64,000 nucleotides of DNA from Serratia marcescens subsp. marcescens ATCC 13880. GTDB taxonomy: Bacteria > Pseudomonadota > Gammaproteobacteria > Enterobacterales > Enterobacteriaceae. Each line of letters opens with the position of its first letter. Position 1 is the first letter of the stretch. Shown here piece after piece: positions 7,720-17,665 of the stretch. The notes below the pieces were generated by a model. It was not told the DNA's origin and did not search any database. It saw nothing but the letters and a program-made list of their open reading frames with translations. The DNA is taken from the NCBI RefSeq assembly GCF_017299535.1, contig NZ_CP071238.1, positions 1,550,001 through 1,614,000 on the forward strand, read 5' to 3'. The translations under genes were made by a program, and so were the position numbers.

Positions 7720-10700
7720 TTAATAATATAGTTGTGATGCAAGGAGTTCAGTATCTGGCTGTCCGGATATTTTTATTAGTGCATCTGAGTTATCAAATAT
7801 TTTGTTATTATTAAGATCCACCACGATATACGTATCTTTTTTCAAATTACTGTCCAGAGTGGAAACGACACCAGCCTTCCCTTTAAATTGCAATGGGTTT
7901 TCTGGGTCTGAAATGAACTCTATATATCCATAGTTGTCCAAGCTACTCCCTCCACTAACGTTATCTACGAAAGGTATTTTCTCCCCTTCTTTTCTTCCTG
8001 AAATATAAAAATTATCATCACTGAGAGCGATAATATCTTCTCGTGCATTAAAATCATAAAGAGTACTGGTGTTTTTAGCGATTGACATAATATTAAACAT
8101 GTCTGCCCCTTTTCCTCCAATGGCTGTTACGATATCACTCACGTCAAAATAATCGTCCCCATCGCCGCCGATGAGTTTTATAGTGCTTGATACCTCTCGG
8201 TATATTGAATTCGAGAGTGCAAATTTATTGCCTTGCGAACCGCCAAAAATGACGATGTTCTTACTTATTGTTGTAAATAAATCAGGTTCAATCGAAAGAT
8301 CTACACCAGGGTTTTTTGAAGCGTCAATAGTAAATTCAGTAGTATTGTTATCTCCTCCAAGAATAGCATTCAATTTTATTTTGTGTGTGCCTTCAATAGT
8401 TATTTTTTCAACATGTGACTTGGTTAATTTTAACGTCAAACCATTTTTGTCATTTGATTCCCCTACGGTTTTTATATTAACATTCCTCAGGTTTTCCCCC
8501 ATTAACTCAAATGCTCCTGCATAAATAACGCTTTTAGTGCCAGATGATTCCACCGATTTGTTTAATGTGTCTTCACCATTTTTTTGATTGGTAATGAAGT
8601 TTAATTCTGTTACATCATTCTTAAATTTCAGTGAGTAATTTACATTACTCACAGAGTAAGGTCCGTCACTGCGGTTTCCAATATAAAAATTTGCCGCCTC
8701 TTTAGGTATGTTGATAACGGAAACTATATCTGCAGTGGCAGGTTTTGATTGATTCGCTGTGTTTATAAATGAGAACCCTGCTTTGCCAATTTGATTAATA
8801 TTCCCTCCACTAATGATGTTGGTGTTTTCATTAAATATATCATAATCTAAAGTGTTGCTGATTACTGATGATATTCTGGATATAGTGCCATCTACATTTT
8901 TTGTATAAGTTAATGTTGATATTTGACCTGTGTATTTATATAAGTCGATAAGCGAGAAGTTTTTAAATTGATCGAGATTGCTTGTATATTGGATGCTCTT
9001 TGTGTCTGGAGCACCATTAATACCTTTGGTGATTGTTATTTCAGTTCGAGTATTGATAAAGTTCGCAGATATTGAGTTGACTCCGTTACCGCCATCTGCC
9101 GTAAACAAAGTGTTTATTTTATTTCCAGATTTGTTGCTATTATTTCCTGTCCATCCAAGAAAATCGTTACCGATACCAAAATTAAAATGAGTTGGCGCTG
9201 TGGTGATATCAGCTGACTGTGTTAACATTAATAATGTGTTTGCTTTTTTAGACGTTAACTCTGAAATGCTTCCGTTAATATAAGCGAAAATAAAATCATT
9301 AACATTATTATCGGGCAAAGCTATTTTCACAGGTTGGTTTCCGCTAATGCTTATTTGCTTAATGTTTGCTGCCTGATTAAGGTTAATATTGCTTTTTGTT
9401 GCAAGATTGATATCTATTTTTTCTAATTTTGACATTTCTATTTTACTGATATTATGTAGCAACCCAGAATTAACACTACTAGAAAGATAGTTATCTGAGT
9501 TGTTTGTCAATGTCGCATAGGTTTTATAATTCAGGCTGTCTGCAACTCTAAATATGAATTGGAACTTCTCATGAAATTCATTTGTTGTGCCCGCAGTGGT
9601 ATTTAGTGCGCTGTTTATTACACTTTTAATTATCTCACCTTTATCGGATAGGGTAACAAGTTGCTGTATTGTGGCGCTATCTGCATCATGTCCATAAACA
9701 AAATTATACACTTTTTGCGCGTATGCGGTAATTTCTAAATATGTTGATATGCGAGTGAACTCAGAAGTATTGAGTAAAATATCTACCATTTTGTCGTAGC
9801 TGGTACCTGAGGCCATTTTTTGGCTCCAGCCAAATAGTGCTTCAGAGTTTAGATTTCTTCCCGCGCCAGCTAAATAAAGTTCGGCGATAAACTCCTGATA
9901 CTCTAAAGGAGGCAGTTCTCCTGCTTTATAAACATATGAAGCGCCTTTTAAATGTTCCCTTGCAACGTGATCTTGTTCATTGTTACTTTCTTTTAATGTA
10001 TTCATTAATTTTATTGCAATCTCTCCACGAGATATTCCCGTTGATAATAGATTGACATAAAAGTTCAATTCATTATCAGATGCTGAACGCTCATAACCAT
10101 TCTCGAATAACTTTTGTATAAATGTCTTATTAGTTACTTTACTTAGATATGGACGATCATTAATAAATTTTTCTGTGGCTTGAAGTAATGTTCTTTCATG
10201 GTTATTGATTAATGGAGCCCAATACTCAATCACATCACGGGTGATTCCTGCCCCTAAGATATGAAAAATGCCTTGAATATCAGCTGTGCTATCAGTTTCA
10301 TTCGTTGATGATGGGGAGGGAGAGCCAGGATAAAGAGCCTGATTTCCGTTGTCTACAAAATGCTCCCTATCTATCTGACGTTGTACCGGGTAATTATATT
10401 CATAACTATTATTTATACTCCAGTCGTCGTTCAGTTGAGGCCATGGTGCCGTATTAGTTACAAGTTCCTTAGTAATTTTGAAGAGATTATTATTGAGATT
10501 AGGGTTGATATATGATTCGTTTGACCAGAGCTTAAACTCTATTTCTCCCATGGTTCTACCGTGAATGGTGTTAAAAAAGAAAAACATGATCTCAAAGTTA
10601 TTATGATATCCACCATATATTTCTTTTGCTTCAGGCGTCTTCATTAGCCTTGTGATTAAATCCTCTAAACCCGCAGGTCCATTTTTCTGTAAATTTTCAC

Positions 10701-10791
10701 TAAGTGATTTTAAATCTTTTTCAGGTGGGCTTTTCCGAGTGATTGCATAATAAATGCTGGCAATCTGTTTTTCGTATTTTATCTCAGCCAT
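7720..10791 (-). CDS. SlaA/RsaA-like S-layer RTX protein, type I secretion substrate
   Basis: 1023 residues, no cysteine, no N-terminal signal peptide. The N-terminal 400 residues contain at least three DUF4214-like helical repeats (about 5-60, 205-260 and 300-400). The middle is Asn/Ser/Thr-rich beta structure. Near the C-terminus lie one RTX-like stretch, 'GGDGDDYFDV...GGKGADMFNI' (875-896), and an end region 'KKDTYIVVDLNNNKIFDNSDALIKISG', which resembles from memory the C-terminus of Caulobacter RsaA. Serratia SlaA is a similar-sized S-layer protein exported by the Lip ABC system; no exporter is encoded here. Base composition is markedly AT-rich compared with both flanks. Ribosome site GAGGAA precedes ATG 10791. 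Confidence 0.75.
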   Translation of the reverse strand: MAEIKYEKQIASIYYAITRKSPPEKDLKSLSENLQKNGPAGLEDLITRLMKTPEAKEIYGGYHNNFEIMFFFFNTIHGRTMGEIEFKLWSNESYINPNLNNNLFKITKELVTNTAPWPQLNDDWSINNSYEYNYPVQRQIDREHFVDNGNQALYPGSPSPSSTNETDSTADIQGIFHILGAGITRDVIEYWAPLINNHERTLLQATEKFINDRPYLSKVTNKTFIQKLFENGYERSASDNELNFYVNLLSTGISRGEIAIKLMNTLKESNNEQDHVAREHLKGASYVYKAGELPPLEYQEFIAELYLAGAGRNLNSEALFGWSQKMASGTSYDKMVDILLNTSEFTRISTYLEITAYAQKVYNFVYGHDADSATIQQLVTLSDKGEIIKSVINSALNTTAGTTNEFHEKFQFIFRVADSLNYKTYATLTNNSDNYLSSSVNSGLLHNISKIEMSKLEKIDINLATKSNINLNQAANIKQISISGNQPVKIALPDNNVNDFIFAYINGSISELTSKKANTLLMLTQSADITTAPTHFNFGIGNDFLGWTGNNSNKSGNKINTLFTADGGNGVNSISANFINTRTEITITKGINGAPDTKSIQYTSNLDQFKNFSLIDLYKYTGQISTLTYTKNVDGTISRISSVISNTLDYDIFNENTNIISGGNINQIGKAGFSFINTANQSKPATADIVSVINIPKEAANFYIGNRSDGPYSVSNVNYSLKFKNDVTELNFITNQKNGEDTLNKSVESSGTKSVIYAGAFELMGENLRNVNIKTVGESNDKNGLTLKLTKSHVEKITIEGTHKIKLNAILGGDNNTTEFTIDASKNPGVDLSIEPDLFTTISKNIVIFGGSQGNKFALSNSIYREVSSTIKLIGGDGDDYFDVSDIVTAIGGKGADMFNIMSIAKNTSTLYDFNAREDIIALSDDNFYISGRKEGEKIPFVDNVSGGSSLDNYGYIEFISDPENPLQFKGKAGVVSTLDSNLKKDTYIVVDLNNNKIFDNSDALIKISGQPDTELLASQLYY

Positions 10792-11098
10792 AATTTAATT
10801 CCTCATTGTGATAATGTTTTTTACTAATGACTTGCAGTTCTTTTTTTAAGGCTAAGTAATTATAGGAAAGAATTGAAAGTTTGGCTGAGGAAATTTATGA
10901 TATTGTATGCATGGTCATCATTTTATCTATGCTGGTAAGGTATAAATGATGTTTTTGTTTATGCAAAATAAATTTAACTATTTGTAGTTTATAGGGTTTT
11001 AATTGTCTTGGAGTGTCTTTTAATCTTCAAAAAAGATACTTATGATGTTTTTTGATGGGGTTTGGAATAAATATGTATTGAGTTTTTTTGGGGAGTAT
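10792..11098. other. AT-rich intergenic region upstream of the S-layer-like gene
   Basis: About 300 bases of very AT-rich DNA with no open gene on either strand. It must hold the promoter and 5' leader of the minus-strand gene, but I cannot single out a convincing -10/-35 pair. The composition matches the neighbouring gene, so this DNA probably arrived with it. Confidence 0.5.
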
Positions 11099-11099
11099 A

Positions 11100-11128
11100 T
11101 TCCCACCAACTAATAGGGCTGGTGGGAA
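11100..11128. terminator. Stem-loop after betT
   Basis: A perfect 9-bp inverted repeat (TTCCCACCA / TGGTGGGAA) with an 11-base loop, immediately downstream of the betT stop codon. It lacks a clean U tract in the betT direction, so it may be a weak terminator or an mRNA 3'-end stabiliser. Confidence 0.4.
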
Positions 11129-11138
11129 TGGCATTATT

Positions 11139-13175
11139 TTAATCAGGATAGGTCAGGGTGCCCCCCGGCGCTTCGCGATGAATGTGCAGGAAGTTCAGGT
11201 GCTTCTCATACTGGTCGAGGATATCGCCAATCACCTGTTCCTTGCTGTAGTCCATCAGGTCGTTGCCCTGGGTGCCTTCCATCAGGAAGGTTTCCAGCCG
11301 GTAGTAGTGCGACTTGCCGGAGCGGGCACGGTAGGTGAAGCCCGGCACCGAGTAGCGCATCGGCCAGATCTGATAGATAAAGTTCTGTTCCTCGCCCAGG
11401 TGCACCAGCAGCTCTAGGTGGTTCAGGCGTTCGTCTTCGGTCGGCGGCACTTCGCTGAACTCCACTTTCGCGCCGCGCAACTCCAGCTCGCGCGCCACGT
11501 CCTGCATCGCCGGACGGCAAACCTTATCCAACATTTTCTGTGTGTACTGCGTGCCCGGGTAGTTCATCACCCGCGACAGACGCTGTTTCCAGTTGAGCAC
11601 GTCGTGGCTGGAGACCGGCACCGGCGCCAGGGTGCTGAGCGCGCTGGCCTTGCGGTAGTCTTCCACCCGCAGCGATTTATACAGCCCGGCCATCACGAAG
11701 AAGATCACGAAGCTGAACGGCAGGCCCATGATCACCGTGGTTTTCTGCAGCGCCGGCACGCCGTCGGTCATCAGCATGCCGATGGTCAGCAGGCCGATGG
11801 CCACCGACCAGAAAATCCGCAGCCAGTTCGGCGCATCATTATTGATGTCGGCCAGGCGCGAGGTGAAGTTGCCCAACACCAGCGAGCCGGAGTCCGCCGA
11901 GGTGACGTAGAACAGCAGGCCGGTGATGGTGGCCACCGAGGCGCTGAAGGTGAAGCCGGGGTATTGCGCCAGCAGGCTGTAGAAGCCGCGCTCCGGGAAC
12001 TGCATCACTTCCTGAGCAAACTCGGCGTTGCCGTGGATGATCTGGTACAGCGCGCTGTTGCCGAAGATAGACAGCCACAGCAGGGTAAACACGAACGGTA
12101 TGATCAGCGTGCCGACCACGAACTGACGAATGGTGCGCCCGCGCGAGATGCGCGCCAGGAACAGGCCGACGAACGGCGACCACGCCACCCACCAGGCCCA
12201 GAAGAACAGCGTCCAGTTGTTCATCCATTCCACCGGCCGATCGAAGGCGAAGCTGTTGAGCGTCATGCCCATAAAGCGGTTGACGTAATCGCCGACGTTA
12301 AGCACCAGCGCGTTGAGCAGGAACTCGGTGTCGCCGAAGAACAACACGAACAGGATCAGACCCAGCGCCAGCAGCACGTTCAGCTCGGACAGGATGCGGA
12401 TGCCCTTGTTGACGCCGGAAGTCACCGAGATGGTGGCCATGATCACCGACAGCAGGATTAGCGAGCCCTGCACCGTCAGGTTTTCCGGGATCTCGAACAA
12501 TACCTTGAGGCCGTAGTTGAGCTGCACCACGCCAATGCCCAGCGTGGTGGCGATGCCGAAGATGGTGCCGAGCACCGCGGCGATGTCCACGCTGTGGCCG
12601 ATCGGGCCGTTGATGCGCTTACCGAAGATCGGGTACAGCGCCGAGCGGATGGTCAGCGGCAGATTGTAGCGATAGCTGAAGTAGCCGAGGGCGATGCCCA
12701 TCAGCGCATACATCGACCAGCCGGTCAGGCCGTAGTGGAACAGCGTCCAGACCATCGCCTGGCGCGCGGCCTCCAGCGTTTGCGCGTCGCCTTCCGGCGG
12801 CATCATGTACTGGGTCACCGGCTCGGCGACCGAGAAGAACATCAGGTCGATGCCGATGCCGGCGGCGAACAGCATCGCCGCCCAACTCATCAGGCTGAAC
12901 TCCGGTTTGGACTGTTCCGGCCCGAGCTTGATGGAACCGAAGCGCGAGGCGGCGATAAACACCACGAACACGATGTACAGCGTCGCCGCCAGCAGGTAGT
13001 ACCAACCGAAGGTGGTCGACACCCAATTCAGCGTGCGGGTGATCCACTGCCCGGAGAAGTCGGTGAAAAAGATGGTCATCAGCGAGAAGGCCAGGATCAG
13101 CCCCGCCGAGGTGAAGAAAACCACAGGGTTGAGGCGGTCCTGCTGCGGTTTGGAGGAGGTTTCGCGTGTTGTCAT
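11139..13175 (-). CDS. betT: High-affinity choline transporter BetT (BCCT family)
   Basis: 678 residues from ATG 13175 with AGAGGA at proper spacing; in-frame starts further upstream (13181 and beyond) lack a spaced ribosome site. Twelve TM helices fill residues 15-510, with the BCCT signature region 'WTLFFWAWWVAWSPFVGLF'. A long cytoplasmic C-terminal tail (about 170 residues) is typical of osmosensitive BetT. Length is close to E. coli BetT (677). It imports choline with protons for conversion to glycine betaine by BetA and BetB. It diverges from betI across a 400-base control region containing a BetI-type palindrome. Confidence 0.95.
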   Translation of the reverse strand: MTTRETSSKPQQDRLNPVVFFTSAGLILAFSLMTIFFTDFSGQWITRTLNWVSTTFGWYYLLAATLYIVFVVFIAASRFGSIKLGPEQSKPEFSLMSWAAMLFAAGIGIDLMFFSVAEPVTQYMMPPEGDAQTLEAARQAMVWTLFHYGLTGWSMYALMGIALGYFSYRYNLPLTIRSALYPIFGKRINGPIGHSVDIAAVLGTIFGIATTLGIGVVQLNYGLKVLFEIPENLTVQGSLILLSVIMATISVTSGVNKGIRILSELNVLLALGLILFVLFFGDTEFLLNALVLNVGDYVNRFMGMTLNSFAFDRPVEWMNNWTLFFWAWWVAWSPFVGLFLARISRGRTIRQFVVGTLIIPFVFTLLWLSIFGNSALYQIIHGNAEFAQEVMQFPERGFYSLLAQYPGFTFSASVATITGLLFYVTSADSGSLVLGNFTSRLADINNDAPNWLRIFWSVAIGLLTIGMLMTDGVPALQKTTVIMGLPFSFVIFFVMAGLYKSLRVEDYRKASALSTLAPVPVSSHDVLNWKQRLSRVMNYPGTQYTQKMLDKVCRPAMQDVARELELRGAKVEFSEVPPTEDERLNHLELLVHLGEEQNFIYQIWPMRYSVPGFTYRARSGKSHYYRLETFLMEGTQGNDLMDYSKEQVIGDILDQYEKHLNFLHIHREAPGGTLTYPD

Positions 13176-13455
13176 CGTCATCCTCTGAACTGAGTAAAAT
13201 CGTGCCGCTCCGCATTTCGGGGCGCGTTGGCGCCGCCGGAAAACGGGCGAATGAAGGCGGCGGCCATCCCCATGGGAATGGCCTGAGTAACGCCGCTTTC
13301 GCCTGTTGCTGAAGCACCGGAGCGCTTCGCGGCGGGAACCGCTTACAGCCACTGATTTTGGTCAGATTCGTTAATTACCTCACAAAAATCAGCCAGTTCC
13401 ACAACCAGATAGTACAAATTTTTAACCAGGCGGCAATAAAATATATGCAATTTTT

Positions 13456-13469
13456 ATTGAACGTTCAAT
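13456..13469. promoter_or_regulatory. Probable BetI operator
   Basis: Perfect 14-bp palindrome ATTGAACGTTCAAT in the betT-betI divergent region, flanked by A/T tracts. This is the form expected for a TetR-family dimer, and BetI is encoded 107 bases downstream. In E. coli choline relieves BetI repression of both divergent promoters. The assignment is by position and symmetry. Confidence 0.65.
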
Positions 13470-13575
13470 CAAAAAAAAGTTTAATAGTCCTCATGATGAC
13501 CTGAATCACGGGCGAAACGGCAGTGAAATTTGCCCGCTGAGATAAGGCCGAAGTCGGTTTTGTGAGAGTCGAAAT

Positions 13576-14178
13576 ATGCCAAAGGTAGGAATGCAGCCAA
13601 TCAGAAGGCAGCAGTTGATTGATGCCACGCTCGCCGCGGTAAACGAAGTGGGAATGCATGACGCCACCATCGCGCAGATCGCGCGGCGGGCCGGCGTTTC
13701 CAACGGCATCATCAGCCATTATTTCAAGGACAAGAACGGCCTGCTGGAAGCCACGATGCGCTATCTGATCAGCCATCTGGGCGAGGCGGTGAAGTTGCGC
13801 TTGCAGGCGCTCACCGATAACAGCCCGGCGGCGCGGCTGCAGGCGATCGTCGCCGGCAACTTCGACGACAGCCAGATCAACAGCGCGGCGATGAAGACCT
13901 GGCTGGCCTTTTGGGCCAGCAGCCTGCACCAGCCGCAGCTCAACCGGCTGCAACAGGTGAACGGCCGCCGGCTTTATTCCAACCTGTGCGCCGAATTTCG
14001 CCGCGTCATGCCGCAGCCGCAGGCGCGGTTGGCGGCCAAGGGGCTGGCGGCGCTGATCGATGGGCTGTGGCTGCGCAGCGCGCTGCGCGGTTCGGCGTTC
14101 AATCAGGCGCAGGCGCTGGCGCTCACGACCGAATACATCACGTTCCAACTCCGGGGGCAAACGCCGCCCGGAGGCTAA
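13576..14178 (+). CDS. betI: TetR-family choline-responsive repressor BetI
   Basis: 200 residues. An N-terminal TetR helix-turn-helix (about 10-55) includes '[32 protein letters not shown]', followed by the all-helical ligand domain. Length is close to E. coli BetI (195). First gene of betIBA; its stop is 14 bases before the betB start. It represses betT and betIBA until choline is present; the likely operator is the palindrome at 13456-13469. Confidence 0.94.
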   Translation: MPKVGMQPIRRQQLIDATLAAVNEVGMHDATIAQIARRAGVSNGIISHYFKDKNGLLEATMRYLISHLGEAVKLRLQALTDNSPAARLQAIVAGNFDDSQINSAAMKTWLAFWASSLHQPQLNRLQQVNGRRLYSNLCAEFRRVMPQPQARLAAKGLAALIDGLWLRSALRGSAFNQAQALALTTEYITFQLRGQTPPGG

Positions 14179-14192
14179 CTCAAGGAGATCCT

Positions 14193-15665
14193 ATGTCCCG
14201 TTTTGGCTTGCAGAAGCTCTATATTCATGGCGCCTATGTAGACAGCACCGCTGGAAAAACCTTCAACGCCATTAACCCGGCGAACGGCGAAGTTCTGGCT
14301 GAAGTCCAGTCCGCCGGCGCTGAAGACGTCGATCGTGCGGTGGCCAGCGCGGCCAGCGGGCAGAAGGTGTGGGCGGCGATGACGGCGATGGCGCGTTCGC
14401 GCATCCTGCGTCGCGCGGTGGATATTCTGCGCGAGCGCAACGATGAGCTGGCGGCGCTGGAAACGCTGGATACCGGTAAAGCGATGTCGGAAACCACCGC
14501 GGTGGACATCGTCACCGGCGCCGACGTGCTGGAGTACTACGCCGGCCTGATCCCGGCCATTGAAGGCGAGCAGATCCCGCTGCGCGATACCTCGTTCGTC
14601 TACACACGCCGCGAACCGCTGGGTGTGGTGGCTGGCATCGGCGCCTGGAACTACCCGATTCAGATCGCGCTGTGGAAGTCCGCGCCGGCCCTGGCGGCGG
14701 GCAATGCGATGATTTTCAAACCGAGTGAAGTCACGTCGCTGACGGCGCTGAAGCTGGCGGAAATCTACACCGAAGCCGGCCTGCCGGACGGCGTGTTCAA
14801 CGTGGTGACTGGCAGCGGCGCGGAGGTGGGGCAGTACCTGACCGACCATCCGGGCATTGCCAAAGTCTCTTTCACCGGCGGGGTGAAAACCGGCAAGAAG
14901 GTGATGGCCAACGCGTCGGGTTCGACGCTGAAGGAAGTCACCATGGAACTGGGCGGCAAGTCGCCGCTGATTATCTTCGACGACGCCGATCTGGATCGCG
15001 CCGCCGATATCGCCATGATGGCCAACTTCTACAGTTCCGGCCAGGTGTGCACCAACGGCACCCGCGTCTTCGTGCCGGCGGCGCTGCAGGCGCAGTTTGA
15101 GGCGAAAATTCTCGAGCGCGTGAAACGCATTCGCCTCGGCGATCCGACCGATCCGCAAACCAACTTCGGGCCGCTGGTCAGCTTCGCGCACATGGAATCG
15201 GTGCTGCGCTTTATCGAGAGCGGCAAAAACAGCGGCGCGCGCCTGCTGTGCGGCGGCGAACGCGTCACCCACGGCGAATTCGGCAAGGGCGCTTATGTGG
15301 CGCCGACGGTATTCAGCGACTGCCGCGACGACATGGAAATCGTGCGCGAAGAGATCTTCGGACCGGTGATGAGCATCCTCAGCTACCAGAGCGAAGAGGA
15401 AGTGGTGCGCCGCGCCAACGACACTACCTTCGGCCTGGCCGCGGGCGTGGTGACCCACGATCTGGCCCGCGCGCACCGCGTGATCCACCAGTTGGAAGCC
15501 GGCATTTGCTGGATCAACACCTGGGGCGAGTCGGCGGCGGAAATGCCGGTCGGCGGCTATAAGCAGTCCGGCGTCGGCCGCGAAAACGGCCTGACCACGC
15601 TGGAGCACTACACCCAGATCAAATCGGTGCAGGTCGAGCTGGGCGAATACGCCTCGGTATTTTAA
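14193..15665 (+). CDS. betB: Betaine aldehyde dehydrogenase BetB
   Basis: 490 residues from ATG 14193, preceded by AAGGAG; same length as E. coli BetB. NAD(P)+-dependent aldehyde dehydrogenase fold. The general-base Glu lies in '[11 protein letters not shown]' and the catalytic Cys in '[16 protein letters not shown]'. It oxidises betaine aldehyde to glycine betaine in the cytoplasm, the second step of osmoprotectant synthesis. Downstream, a 224-base gap with a palindromic repeat separates it from betA. Confidence 0.95.
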   Translation: MSRFGLQKLYIHGAYVDSTAGKTFNAINPANGEVLAEVQSAGAEDVDRAVASAASGQKVWAAMTAMARSRILRRAVDILRERNDELAALETLDTGKAMSETTAVDIVTGADVLEYYAGLIPAIEGEQIPLRDTSFVYTRREPLGVVAGIGAWNYPIQIALWKSAPALAAGNAMIFKPSEVTSLTALKLAEIYTEAGLPDGVFNVVTGSGAEVGQYLTDHPGIAKVSFTGGVKTGKKVMANASGSTLKEVTMELGGKSPLIIFDDADLDRAADIAMMANFYSSGQVCTNGTRVFVPAALQAQFEAKILERVKRIRLGDPTDPQTNFGPLVSFAHMESVLRFIESGKNSGARLLCGGERVTHGEFGKGAYVAPTVFSDCRDDMEIVREEIFGPVMSILSYQSEEEVVRRANDTTFGLAAGVVTHDLARAHRVIHQLEAGICWINTWGESAAEMPVGGYKQSGVGRENGLTTLEHYTQIKSVQVELGEYASVF

Positions 15666-15679
15666 CTATCCCCGTCGTC

Positions 15680-15781
15680 TTTCAAGCTACAGCGTTGTTG
15701 GCTGCGAGCGCAGACCCCAGTCACTTACTTGAGTAAGCTCCTGGGGCTCTGCGCCCTTGCCGCCTGGCTGTAACTCGAAAT
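15680..15781. repeat. Intergenic palindromic repeat between betB and betA
   Basis: About 100 bases forming a long imperfect hairpin: the left arm (TTTCAAGCTACAGC...) pairs with the right arm (...GCTGTAACTCGAAA). The centre CTTACTTGAGTAAG (15724-15737) is a 6+6 palindrome. The layout matches the dispersed 100-130-bp intergenic repeats of Serratia and Yersinia. It lies inside an operon and could attenuate or process the betA message. Confidence 0.7.
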
Positions 15782-15889
15782 CCATAGGGGATATATCTTT
15801 TTTGCATCCAAAACTGCCTCGATATATTCAGCATGCGGAATTCAAGCCATTCGCATCATTCAGGCATATGAATATTTAGGAGATAATGA

Positions 15890-17557
15890 ATGGAATTTGA
15901 CTACATCATTATCGGTGCCGGTTCCGCCGGCAACGTGTTAGCCACCCGATTGACCGAAGACGCCGACGTCAGCGTCCTGCTGCTGGAAGCCGGCGGCCCG
16001 GATTACCGGATGGATTTCCGTACCCAGATGCCGGCCGCGCTGGCGTTTCCGCTGCAGGGCCGCCGCTATAACTGGGCGTATGAAACCGATCCTGAGCCGC
16101 ACATGAACAACCGCCGGATGGAATGCGGCCGCGGCAAAGGGCTGGGCGGTTCATCCCTGATCAACGGCATGTGTTACATTCGCGGCAACGCGATGGATTT
16201 CGACAACTGGGCCAAGGCGCCGGGTCTGGAAGACTGGACCTATCTGGACTGTCTGCCGTATTTCCGCAAGGCGGAAACGCGCGATATCGGCCCGAACGAT
16301 TACCACGGCGGCGATGGCCCGGTAAGCGTCACCACGCCGAAGGCCGGTAACAACGAACTGTTCCACGCCATGGTGGAAGCCGGCGTACAGGCGGGCTATC
16401 CGCGCACCGACGATCTGAACGGTTACCAGCAGGAAGGATTCGGCCCGATGGACCGCACCGTGACGCCGAAAGGGCGCCGCGCCAGCACCGCCCGCGGTTA
16501 TCTGGATCAGGCGCGTTCACGGCCAAACCTGAAGATCGTCACCCATGCGCTGACCGACCATATCGTGTTCGAGGGCAAGCGCGCAGTGGGCGTCAACTAT
16601 CTGCAGGGCGACAGCAATCAGCTGACCCATGCCAAAGCGCGCCGCGAAGTGCTGCTGTGCGCTGGCGCCATCGCCTCGCCGCAAATTCTGCAGCGTTCGG
16701 GCGTCGGCCCGGCGGCGCTGCTGAAAAGTCTGGACATCAACGTGGTGCACGATCTCCCGGGGGTGGGGGAAAACCTGCAGGATCACCTGGAGATGTACCT
16801 GCAGTACGCCTGCAAGAAACCGGTGTCGCTGTACCCGGCGTTGCAATGGTTTAACCAGCCAAAGATCGGCGCGGAGTGGCTGTTCAACGGCACCGGCATC
16901 GGCGCCAGCAACCAGTTCGAGGCCGGCGGTTTCATCCGCAGCCGCGCAGAGTTCGCCTGGCCGAACATTCAGTATCACTTCCTGCCGGTGGCGATTAACT
17001 ACAACGGCAGCAACGCGGTGAAAGAGCACGGCTTCCAGGCGCACGTCGGTTCGATGCGTTCGCCGAGCCGCGGCCGGGTACAGGTGAAATCGAAGGATCC
17101 GCGCCAGCACCCGAGCATTCTGTTCAACTACATGGCGACCGAACAGGATTGGCAGGAGTTCCGCGACGCTATCCGCATCACGCGCGAAATCATGGCGCAG
17201 CCGGCCTTGGACGAATACCGCGGCCGCGAGATTAGCCCAGGGCCGGAGGTGCAGACCGACGAGCAGTTGGACGCCTTCGTGCGCGAGCACGCCGAAACCG
17301 CCTTCCACCCGTCCTGCTCGTGCAAGATGGGCGAAGACGAAATGGCGGTGGTCGACGGCCAGGGCCGGGTGCACGGCATGGATGGATTGCGGGTGGTGGA
17401 TGCATCAATCATGCCGCTGATCATCACCGGCAACCTGAACGCCACCACCATCATGATCGCCGAGAAGATCGCCGATCGCATTCGCCAGCGCACGCCGCTG
17501 CCGCGCAGCACCGCCGACTACTACGTCGCCGGCGATGCACCGGTGCGTAAGCAGTAA
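15890..17557 (+). CDS. betA: Choline dehydrogenase BetA
   Basis: 555 residues (E. coli 556). GMC oxidoreductase with the FAD-binding '[20 protein letters not shown]' at the N-terminus. The GMC signatures '[20 protein letters not shown]' and '[16 protein letters not shown]' are present, as are the C-terminal catalytic His in '[11 protein letters not shown]' and '[16 protein letters not shown]'. It oxidises choline to betaine aldehyde at the membrane, feeding electrons to the respiratory chain. AGGAGATA lies upstream of the ATG. Last gene of betIBA. Confidence 0.95.
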   Translation: MEFDYIIIGAGSAGNVLATRLTEDADVSVLLLEAGGPDYRMDFRTQMPAALAFPLQGRRYNWAYETDPEPHMNNRRMECGRGKGLGGSSLINGMCYIRGNAMDFDNWAKAPGLEDWTYLDCLPYFRKAETRDIGPNDYHGGDGPVSVTTPKAGNNELFHAMVEAGVQAGYPRTDDLNGYQQEGFGPMDRTVTPKGRRASTARGYLDQARSRPNLKIVTHALTDHIVFEGKRAVGVNYLQGDSNQLTHAKARREVLLCAGAIASPQILQRSGVGPAALLKSLDINVVHDLPGVGENLQDHLEMYLQYACKKPVSLYPALQWFNQPKIGAEWLFNGTGIGASNQFEAGGFIRSRAEFAWPNIQYHFLPVAINYNGSNAVKEHGFQAHVGSMRSPSRGRVQVKSKDPRQHPSILFNYMATEQDWQEFRDAIRITREIMAQPALDEYRGREISPGPEVQTDEQLDAFVREHAETAFHPSCSCKMGEDEMAVVDGQGRVHGMDGLRVVDASIMPLIITGNLNATTIMIAEKIADRIRQRTPLPRSTADYYVAGDAPVRKQ

Positions 17558-17564
17558 CCGACAC

Positions 17565-17641
17565 GCCCTCTCGCCGTTGAGGGGGAGGGCCGCCGTAGCA
17601 AGCAACCCCTCTCCATATGCTCTTCCCCAAGGCGAGGGGGC
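17565..17641. repeat. Inverted repeat between the convergent betA and FMN-glutamate-synthase-like genes
   Basis: GCCCTCTCGCC (17565-17575) pairs with GGCGAGGGGGC (17631-17641) with one mismatch, enclosing further C/G-rich complementary blocks. It probably folds as a bidirectional transcription terminator or an intergenic palindromic element; there is no long T tract. Confidence 0.45.
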
Positions 17642-17665
17642 AACTCTCTTTTATCCCTTATCCCA

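Noticed and set aside
11088..11417. Plus-strand frame covering the betT 3' end
   Set aside because: Antisense to betT; no domain.
15680..15781. Possible CRISPR or insertion-sequence end
   Set aside because: Only one imperfect palindrome without spacers, terminal repeats or transposase; best seen as a dispersed intergenic repeat.
17565..17641. Mobile element end or tRNA-like fold
   Set aside because: Only complementary C/G blocks between two convergent genes; no tRNA arms or target duplication visible.
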